Of a stretch of DNA of 12,000 nt, positions 1-4,916 are shown in pieces. Below the pieces are notes generated by a model. The model did not search any database. It had not been told where the DNA came from and saw only the letters and a program-made list of their open reading frames with translations. The stretch is from JAFLUQ01 sp964537995. Its GTDB lineage: Bacteria; Bacillota; Clostridia; UMGS1883. The DNA lies in contig CAZICW010000048.1 in the NCBI GenBank assembly GCA_964537995.1, positions 1 to 12,000 on the forward strand, written 5' to 3'. A program made the position numbers and the translations under genes. How positions within the stretch are numbered: position 1 is the stretch's first letter; each line of letters starts with the position of its first letter.

Positions 1-5
1 ATTGC

Positions 6-33
6 TTTCATAAAGGTTAATTCCTTTGCGAAA
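6..33. repeat. Left recombinase crossover site (imperfect palindrome)
   Basis: The outer arm TTTCATAAAGG (6-16), spacer TTAATT (17-22) and inner arm CCTTTGCGAAA (23-33) form an 11-6-11 site. On the reverse strand it equals the site at 1398-1425 except for two bases in the outer arm (AT at 10-11 against GC). Similarity stops at both ends of the 28 bp. The site lies 67 bp beyond the recombinase stop codon. Read leftward as RNA, the hairpin has one mismatch and one G-U pair and is followed by GCAAT rather than a T tract, so it should be a poor terminator. Confidence 0.65.
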
Positions 34-100
34 TGTACTTTAAAATTCCGATAAACGCTATGATTTTGATTTCCTTAACCATAATTTTGACCATGAAAGA

Positions 101-1198
101 CTATACGCAAAGCTGCCCCAGCAGCTCCATGCTTTGGCGTTTATGCTCGTCAAGAGAGTGGGCGTATATCCGCAAGGTAACGGAAGCGTTGGCGTGTCCC
201 AAAATTTCGCTGAGCGTTTTAATGTCAAAGCCAAGCTCCAATGCTCTTGTGGAAAATGTATGCCGCAGCGTATGAAATTTCGCTTCTTCTACGCCCGCCT
301 TTTTCAGCAGGCTCTGAAACATATATTGATAGGTGCGCGGCTCTATCGGCTTTCCGTCGATATGAAGCACATATTCGCATTCGCGAAACCGCTCCCTGTG
401 ATTTTTCAGCCTTTGCAAAATAAACGTCGGCAGCGGAATTTGCCTTTGGGAGCTTATGCTTTTGGGCGGCGAAACAACAACCTTTGTGCCGCCGTTTACA
501 TCGTCGGCGATGCGCTGAATCGTCCGCCTTACGGTAAGGATTCCCCGCTCGAAGTTTATGTCCTCCCACCGAAGAGCGCACAGCTCGCCTATTCTCAGTC
601 CGGTGTAAAGGCAAATCAGAACTCCTATATGATTGGGATTATCCGAAGCGGCTATATACCGCTCGATGCGCTGCTGCTCCGATTTTGAGAAAACCCTGAG
701 AGGCTGCGGCGCGGTCTTGGGCAAAACCACATCCTCGCATAAGCGCGGCAAGCAAAGCTCCTTTTCCGCCGCCCGCAGGCCCGAACGTAAAAACACGAAT
801 ATATCCTGTACGGTCGCCGCGGACAAATCCTTTTTGGAGTTTACAAACCGCTGCAGAATTTCCTCGGTAAGCCTGTTCAGCGGAATATCGGCAAAAAACG
901 GGGTTATGTGATTATCCACATAGCGTTTGTAAATAAAATACGTTGACTCTTTAACCCTTGTTTTCAGTGTTTCCAGCCATTGGTTAAACCATTCGCTTAC
1001 CGATACGGACGCCGTTTTCGGCGCGGACGGAGAACCGCTTTTTAACACGGCTTCTCCGAGCTTTTGTTTAACCTCGTTGTAGCTGTGAGCATACACCGAG
1101 CGGTAATTCGCTTTTCCGGCGGCGGTGTATCCGGCGATATACCTCCCTTCCCAGCGACCGTCCTTGCGCTTGTAAATGTTTTTGCTTCTTCTTGACAT
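101..1198 (-). CDS. Tyrosine recombinase / integrase (Tn916-like arrangement)
   Basis: A 365-residue site-specific recombinase that breaks and rejoins DNA through a covalent tyrosine intermediate. It has the three-part layout of Tn916-type integrases: an N-terminal arm-binding domain with the IYKRKDGRWEGRY signature (8-20), a SAM-like core-binding domain (about 65-165), and a catalytic domain (about 170-355). The active-site set is complete: R202 in TGLRIGE, K246, H309 and R312 in HTLRH, H335 in LGHAN, and nucleophile Y345 in RIYAH. The ATG at 1198 has a strong AGGAGG site 8 bases upstream. No excisionase gene or other element gene lies beside it. The gene sits alone between two inverted crossover sites, which suggests that it acts on those sites. 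I could not pick out its own promoter in the AT-rich upstream region. The call of active recombinase is secure; its role as an invertase is inferred. Confidence 0.93.
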   Translation of the reverse strand: MSRRSKNIYKRKDGRWEGRYIAGYTAAGKANYRSVYAHSYNEVKQKLGEAVLKSGSPSAPKTASVSVSEWFNQWLETLKTRVKESTYFIYKRYVDNHITPFFADIPLNRLTEEILQRFVNSKKDLSAATVQDIFVFLRSGLRAAEKELCLPRLCEDVVLPKTAPQPLRVFSKSEQQRIERYIAASDNPNHIGVLICLYTGLRIGELCALRWEDINFERGILTVRRTIQRIADDVNGGTKVVVSPPKSISSQRQIPLPTFILQRLKNHRERFRECEYVLHIDGKPIEPRTYQYMFQSLLKKAGVEEAKFHTLRHTFSTRALELGFDIKTLSEILGHANASVTLRIYAHSLDEHKRQSMELLGQLCV

Positions 1199-1219
1199 AG
1201 TACCATCCTCCTTGCTGTA

Positions 1220-1239
1220 TTTGACGATAATTTTGACGA
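1220..1239. repeat. Tandem TTTGACGA motifs upstream of the integrase
   Basis: TTTGACGA occurs at 1220-1227 and again at 1232-1239, exactly 12 bp apart, between the AT-rich leader and the integrase ribosome binding site. The 11-mer ATAATTTTGAC overlapping the second copy (1227-1237) also occurs at 81-91, just past the integrase stop codon and inside the left crossover site. Repeats inside both ends would suit arm-type binding sites for the N-terminal domain of the integrase, or an operator for autoregulation. Short AT-rich repeats arise by chance, so this is tentative. Confidence 0.3.
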
Positions 1240-1354
1240 CGAATAACTTGTTTTATGGGCTTTTTTAGCGTTATTTGTACAAATATAATAAAAATATAAC
1301 AAAAAAACTTTGATTATTTTTTACAATTTAACAATAAATTTTTTTGAAAATATG

Positions 1355-1383
1355 TTGAAAAATTTATTTTGCTGTGATATAAT
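1355..1383 (+). promoter_or_regulatory. Strong outward-facing sigma-A promoter inside the right site
   Basis: TTGAAA (1355-1360) is separated by exactly 17 bp from a perfect TATAAT (1378-1383), with a TG one base before it that makes an extended -10. Transcription should start near 1390, about 8 bases before the right crossover site, and run rightward across it. No gene lies on the plus strand downstream, which makes such a good promoter odd in this orientation. If the segment inverts, the same promoter would face left out of the segment. Confidence 0.7.
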
Positions 1384-1397
1384 ATTAAAAAATAAGG

Positions 1398-1425
1398 TTT
1401 CGCAAAGGAATTAACCTTTGCGAAA
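1398..1425. repeat. Right recombinase crossover site (perfect palindromic arms)
   Basis: The arms TTTCGCAAAGG (1398-1408) and CCTTTGCGAAA (1415-1425) are perfect reverse complements around the spacer AATTAA (1409-1414). The spacer is not self-complementary and equals the reverse complement of the spacer at 17-22, which sets the two sites in inverted orientation. The 11-6-11 geometry matches dif-like sites in outline, but the sequence is not that of Bacillota dif as I know it. Confidence 0.68.
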
Positions 1426-1431
1426 TTTTTT
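1398..1431 (+). terminator. Intrinsic terminator formed by the right crossover site
   Basis: The palindromic arms give an 11-bp RNA stem with a 6-base loop, followed at once by six T's (1426-1431). It lies about 8 bases after the predicted start of the outward promoter, so transcripts would end after roughly 40 nucleotides. Five of 11 pairs are G-C, so strength is probably moderate. The same DNA apparently serves as crossover site and terminator. Confidence 0.55.
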
Positions 1432-1512
1432 ACGTTAAAAGCGCCGCAAAGCCTTCTTTAATACATTTTTTCGGTTAATTGCCTTATATACGCGAGTTAA
1501 AAATTTGCGCAA

Positions 1513-1550
1513 AAAAAGGAACAATCCGCTCAAAAGGATTGTTCCTTTTT
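1513..1550 (-). terminator. Bidirectional intrinsic terminator between integrase and asd
   Basis: A perfect 15-bp stem (1513-1527 with 1536-1550) around an 8-base loop. Read on the minus strand it ends in seven T's, and on the plus strand in five. It should end transcription from the asd operon before the integrase region, and it also blocks rightward transcription leaving the integrase segment. Confidence 0.85.
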
Positions 1551-1837
1551 AAACTCCGCCGTGCGCCTCGGCCGAGCTTTATGCGGCGCTGCCTCGATAT
1601 TATAGCGTTCCATATACCGCATATTTTCTTATCGTCTCATAGCTGTACTTCAGATTTATCGAAAAAAAAGATGCTCCGGCGCCCTTGATTGACGACAAAG
1701 TCGGAACACAAACGGGCGCTCAAAGCATGGAAATTGTCAAGTCCAACGCTCCGCGCCGACGCGCGGAGCGCTTCATTTTGCATAAAATTTTTGCCGGAAG
1801 TCCGACGAAGCCGCAAGGCAAAGCGGACGAATGCCGA
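1551..1837. other. Intergenic region downstream of asd, no clear gene
   Basis: No supported gene lies between the asd stop and the terminator. There is a perfect 10-bp GC-rich hairpin with a CGAC loop (1747-1770) without a T tract, and a weaker hairpin at 1800-1828 with an inner GCAA tetraloop. On the minus strand one frame from about 1720 ends at 1600 and reads like a protein tail, including SFFSINLKYSYETIRKY. The next frame continues from 1613 to 1530 into the terminator. This could be a decayed, frameshifted remnant or chance. Confidence 0.4.
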
Positions 1838-2941
1838 TTAATCCAAATATCCCTTCGCGGCAAGCAGCTCGGCGAGGAGAACTCCTCCTCCGGCAGCCCC
1901 GCGGAGAGTGTTGTGGCTCATGGAAACCAGCTTATAGTCATACTGCGTCGATTTGCGCAGACGACCGCAGCTCACAGCCATACCTCCGTCAATTTCGCGG
2001 GCGGTTTTAATTTGAGGCATATCGGGATTCTCTTTTTCTGTGTAAACGTGGATAAAATGCTCGGGCGCGTGCGGAAGCTTAAGCCGCTGAGGTTCGCCCT
2101 CGAAATTCGCCCAAAGCTTTTCAATTTCTTCAACGGAAGGCTTGTTCACACCGTCCTTGAAAGAGAAAAATATTGCGGCGGTGTGTCCGTCGGAAACGGG
2201 AACGCGGTAGGTCTGACACTCGATGCTCAGGGCGTCGGACGGCACAATTTCTCCGTTTTCGATTTTACCGAGAATTTTGTTCGGCTCAACCTCCGATTTT
2301 GTTTCCTCTCCTCCGATATAGGGAATGAGATTATCAACCATTTCGGGCCATGTCGCAAAGGTTTTGCCCGCGCCCGAAATTGCCTGATAGGTTGTAACGA
2401 TGGCACGGTCAACAGGATATTTTTCGTTTATGACCGCCAAAGCGGGAAGATAGGACTGAAGAGAGCAGTTTGATTTTACCGCGATGAAGCCCCTCTTTGT
2501 GCCGAGACGCTCACGCTGGAAGGGAATTATGCCAAGGTGTTCGGGATTGATTTCGGGAATTACCATTGGGACGTCGGGAGTGGCGCGATGAGCCGAATTG
2601 TTGGAAACGACGGGACATTCCGCCTTTGCATAGGCGGTTTCCAAGGCTTTTATCTCGTCCTTTTTCATGTCAACGGCGCAGAAAACGAAATCCACCGCGG
2701 CGGCAATTTTATCAATATCTCCCGCAGCGTCCATAACAATCATATCGGCGACGGACGCGGGGATTTCTCCGCTCATTGCCCACTTTGCGCCGACAGCTTC
2801 CTTATAGGGCTTTCCCGCGCTTCTCGGAGACGCCGCAAGCACCTCTACCGTAAACCACGGATGATCGTGCAGCAGTGTTATGAATCGCTGCCCGACCATT
2901 CCCGTAGCGCCTAAAATTCCTACCTTGTAGTTCGGTTTCAT
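1838..2941 (-). CDS. asd: Aspartate-semialdehyde dehydrogenase, archaeal/fungal type
   Basis: A 367-residue cytoplasmic enzyme that reduces aspartyl phosphate to aspartate semialdehyde with NADPH. This is the branch-point step toward lysine and diaminopimelate, threonine and methionine. The N-terminal nucleotide-binding loop GATGMVG is at 11-17, the catalytic cysteine is C159 in KSNCSLQ, the conserved QAISGAG follows at 186-192, and the general base is H253 in SDGHT. SNNSAHR (113-119) and IPYIGGEE (206-213) mark it as the archaeal/fungal branch rather than the E. coli branch. It is full length for the family. The ATG at 2941 has an AAGGGG stretch a little far upstream. It begins 15 bp after the hydrolase gene, so it is probably co-transcribed, with a possible extra promoter inside that gene. 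The terminator at 1513-1550 lies downstream. Confidence 0.95.
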   Translation of the reverse strand: MKPNYKVGILGATGMVGQRFITLLHDHPWFTVEVLAASPRSAGKPYKEAVGAKWAMSGEIPASVADMIVMDAAGDIDKIAAAVDFVFCAVDMKKDEIKALETAYAKAECPVVSNNSAHRATPDVPMVIPEINPEHLGIIPFQRERLGTKRGFIAVKSNCSLQSYLPALAVINEKYPVDRAIVTTYQAISGAGKTFATWPEMVDNLIPYIGGEETKSEVEPNKILGKIENGEIVPSDALSIECQTYRVPVSDGHTAAIFFSFKDGVNKPSVEEIEKLWANFEGEPQRLKLPHAPEHFIHVYTEKENPDMPQIKTAREIDGGMAVSCGRLRKSTQYDYKLVSMSHNTLRGAAGGGVLLAELLAAKGYLD

Positions 2942-2956
2942 ATAAAAATAACCCCT

Positions 2957-3580
2957 TTATATAATATTTTGCTTAATACCCAAATCTGTCAAGCCCCGAA
3001 CCGCCGAATCGTGATCCGTTACGCGGATTGTGCTGAAGCCGAAGGCCGCGGCGGCGTCGGTGTTTGCTTTTAAATCGTCGAGAAATACGGCAGATGAAGG
3101 ATCGATTGAATATTTTTCAATCAACGCGCGGTAAATTTCGGGATCGGGCTTTATTTTGTGAACCTGATACGAAATAACTCCGCCGTCAACATAGTCGAAA
3201 AATTTAAACCTCTCCCGAGCAAAGCGGAACATCGTCCGTCCGTAGTTTGAGAGGATGTAAAGCTTATATCCGTTCTCCTTCAAATTCTTCAGCCAATTTG
3301 CCGAAAAAGGATATTCCTCAACAATATATTTCCATTTTTCAAAAATTGCCCGTATTTCTTTTTCGCGGTTGGGAGCGTTTGCCGCAAACGCGTCCGTAAG
3401 CTCATCGTCGGAGAGTATTCCCAGATCCACCTGCGCCCAATCGCGGCTCATAAATACCGCTTCGGCAATTTCCTTTTCGGCGGCTTCGCCGAAACCGAAG
3501 CCCTTGATAAAGCTTGCCCAGTTGAAAGCGGCAAGTACGTTTCCTATGTCAAAAACTATCGTGTCAATTTTTTTCTCCAT
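2957..3580 (-). CDS. HAD-superfamily hydrolase (YihX-like)
   Basis: A 207-residue phosphatase-type hydrolase of the haloacid dehalogenase superfamily. Motif I is FDIGNVL with nucleophile D11. The usual second aspartate is G13, as in the YihX/FDLGNV group, whose characterised member acts on glucose 1-phosphate. Motif II is S111 in YILSNYG, motif III is K144 in HKIKPDP, and motif IV is D168-D169 in VFLDDL. The segment between motifs I and II holds the helical cap. I chose the ATG at 3580 because AAAGGAGCT lies just upstream; a longer reading from a TTG at 3640 adds 20 residues without a domain. The start overlaps the end of the VanZ-like gene by 17 bp, which suggests coupled translation. Family is secure; the substrate cannot be read from the sequence. 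Confidence 0.88.
   Translation of the reverse strand: MEKKIDTIVFDIGNVLAAFNWASFIKGFGFGEAAEKEIAEAVFMSRDWAQVDLGILSDDELTDAFAANAPNREKEIRAIFEKWKYIVEEYPFSANWLKNLKENGYKLYILSNYGRTMFRFARERFKFFDYVDGGVISYQVHKIKPDPEIYRALIEKYSIDPSSAVFLDDLKANTDAAAAFGFSTIRVTDHDSAVRGLTDLGIKQNII
2961..2992 (-). promoter_or_regulatory. Possible internal promoter for asd
   Basis: A perfect TTGACA (2987-2992) lies inside the last codons of the hydrolase gene. It is followed 20 bp later by TATTAT (2961-2966), or 18 bp later by the weaker AATATT (2963-2968). Spacing is longer than the optimal 17, so activity is uncertain. It would let asd be expressed apart from the upstream genes. Confidence 0.3.
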
Positions 3581-4127
3581 TCGACAGCTCCTTTCGCCGC
3601 CCGGATATGAAGGCGGTAAGCTCTGTGGCCAAAAGCGCAAGCATTATACAGACTCCAAAGCCGACGGCATCGTAAATAACATCGGTAAAGCAGCCTGTTC
3701 TGCCTTCAACGAATTTTTGATGAAATTCGTCGAGGCAAGCGTATAAAAAGCATATCAGCGCCGAAGCCGCCGCCGTAAACGGTATACGCAGCCGGCTTTT
3801 TTGCAGCAGCCCCCGAAAGCGCATAAATTCGCGCACAAACAGGCTTACGGCCACTCCGAGCAAAGCATAAAGATAGACGTGCGCCCATTTTCGTCCCTGA
3901 ATAATAATCCCCGCAAAGCCGGACGAGGACTCGCTTCCCGTTTCGCTCGACTTTATGGTTATTTTTGGAGTTAAAACATCCGCTCCGGAGGAATTGATTT
4001 TGTCAAGCACCTTTTTGCTCAATTCATTCGAGCTTTCGCCCGGCTGCTGAGAAAACAGAAATATCGCAAGCATAACCAGCGCGACCGCAACGAACAGGAT
4101 TATAAGCTTTTTGTTTTGCTTTTTAAT
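3564..4127 (-). CDS. VanZ-family membrane protein, probable ATT start
   Basis: Counted from the chosen start this is 187 residues: a first membrane helix (about 7-25), the family motif FSQQPGESS (25-33), then RKWAHVYLYALLG (79-91), a helix at about 117-131, the signature YACLDEFHQKF-EGRTGCFTDV (129-150) and a last helix to about 173. VanZ proteins are multi-helix membrane proteins. One member confers low-level teicoplanin resistance, but most have no known role. The frame is open up to a TTG at 4202 and another at 4163, neither with a ribosome binding site. A GGAGG at 4137-4141 sits 9 bases before an ATT at 4127, right before the first membrane helix, so I place the start there. The gene overlaps the hydrolase start by 17 bp. 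Family is confident; the exact start is not. Confidence 0.85.
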   Translation of the reverse strand: MKKQNKKLIILFVAVALVMLAIFLFSQQPGESSNELSKKVLDKINSSGADVLTPKITIKSSETGSESSSGFAGIIIQGRKWAHVYLYALLGVAVSLFVREFMRFRGLLQKSRLRIPFTAAASALICFLYACLDEFHQKFVEGRTGCFTDVIYDAVGFGVCIMLALLATELTAFISGRRKELSNGEKN

Positions 4128-4136
4128 CTTAGTTCG

Positions 4137-4141
4137 CCTCC
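4137..4141 (-). promoter_or_regulatory. Ribosome binding site supporting the ATT start
   Basis: GGAGG on the minus strand, with 9 bases between it and the ATT at 4125-4127. It is the only good site in the 93-bp gap after the upstream gene. The first part of that gap can fold into a hairpin (about 4178-4202, arms TTGCCGC and GCGGCAA), which suggests leader rather than coding sequence. Confidence 0.5.
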
Positions 4142-4220
4142 ATTGCCTGTAAAATTTCGCCAATCGACCCCCGCATTTTGCCGCAAGCCGCGAACGCGGC
4201 AAGCTTAACCGCCGCGGCGC

Positions 4221-4916
4221 TCACAGCTCCTCCGACGCTCTTTTAAACCAGTCGGTATTTTCGTCGGCATTGTTCAGGTTCACGTCCTTGGAACGGTCGG
4301 TTTTATAGCCCAGCTTATATGCGGCATTGTGTACCTGCCACTCGTAAACCATGCTCTCAAGAGAACGCTCCCATGCCGAAGGATAAGCCGCCTCATGGCG
4401 TAAAAGCAGCTCGCAGAGCTTGCGCACGGCCGCTTCTCCGCCGGCGCTGTCTGTGCGGTAAGAATCCTTAACCAAAAATTCGGGATCGGCTTTATCTCGG
4501 CGGTCAATGGCAAAATAATCGTTTTCTCCCGCCGAAAGCGCGTCGAGGGCTACATCCTCGGTCACGATATACAGCTTCCCTTTTATTTTGCCGTTTCCGC
4601 CTGTCACGCTGTAGGAGTAGGTGTATATTTTCCCTCCGTGGGTTTCGTCGTATTCCCCGTCAACGAAGGAAACTCCCGTTTCCGCCATATTTTGGTCATA
4701 TATTTCGTTCATTTTTGTGTAATCGTCCGCCGCTTCGGCTGCCAAAAATTCTTCATAAAGCTCGCCGTCATAGCTTTGCGCCGGCTTCTTCCCGACGGGA
4801 GGGCTTTCCGAGGTCGGAGCATAGGAGGCTCCCATCTCTTCGATAATGAGACGGGCGGCAAGAACCGTCAGCGCCGCGGCAAGCAGCGATAAAAGCACGA
4901 TCGTACGTTTTTTCAT
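4221..4916 (-). CDS. Unrecognised exported or membrane-anchored protein
   Basis: I do not recognise this 231-residue protein. It starts with a positively charged MKKR and one hydrophobic stretch (about 5-24), without an obvious lipoprotein cysteine. It then has a low-complexity linker rich in Ser, Pro and Ala (about 30-48), so it is probably anchored at or released from the cell surface. The rest is a soluble, acidic domain with beta-like segments (about 85-125) and a helical C-terminus ending in an EWQVHNAAYKLGY stretch and NADENTDWFKR. Its ATG overlaps the stop of the DUF2264 gene as ATGA, and no strong ribosome binding site lies before it, so translation is likely coupled. This links its function to the DUF2264 protein, but no role can be named. 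Confidence 0.8.
   Translation of the reverse strand: MKKRTIVLLSLLAAALTVLAARLIIEEMGASYAPTSESPPVGKKPAQSYDGELYEEFLAAEAADDYTKMNEIYDQNMAETGVSFVDGEYDETHGGKIYTYSYSVTGGNGKIKGKLYIVTEDVALDALSAGENDYFAIDRRDKADPEFLVKDSYRTDSAGGEAAVRKLCELLLRHEAAYPSAWERSLESMVYEWQVHNAAYKLGYKTDRSKDVNLNNADENTDWFKRASEEL

Larger units (their letters stand above)
6..1425. mobile_element. Putative invertible segment carrying its own tyrosine recombinase
   Basis: A segment of about 1.4 kb is bounded by two 28-bp sites that match in inverted orientation at 26 of 28 positions, including the 6-bp spacer. It holds one gene, a complete tyrosine recombinase, an AT-rich upstream region, and an outward-facing promoter next to the right-hand site. 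Recombination between inverted crossover sites inverts the DNA between them, so the segment should flip together with its recombinase and promoter. The inner arms of the two sites are identical, so inversion would leave both sites unchanged. This is an inference from architecture; no inversion is directly visible. An alternative is a minimal excisable element with 11-bp terminal inverted repeats, since Tn916-type integrases tolerate mismatched 6-bp coupling sequences. Confidence 0.55.

Noticed and set aside
33..275. Small plus-strand open frame starting right after the left crossover site
   Set aside because: Most of it lies antisense to the integrase C-terminus, including the catalytic tyrosine region, and no ribosome binding site precedes it.
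6..1425. attL and attR direct repeats of an integrated element
   Set aside because: In direct orientation the spacers match at none of six positions; the match is in inverted orientation, which argues for inversion over classic att sites.
1398..1425. Chromosome dimer resolution (dif) site
   Set aside because: The 11-6-11 geometry fits, but the arms do not resemble Bacillota dif as I know it, and there are two copies around a dedicated recombinase.
1747..1770. GC-rich hairpin as the asd terminator
   Set aside because: The stem is perfect, but no T tract follows on the minus strand; the hairpin at 1513-1550 is a far better terminator.
1685..2473. Plus-strand open frame of 262 codons opposite asd
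   Set aside because: It runs antisense to a complete, motif-bearing asd gene and has no recognisable domain or start signals.
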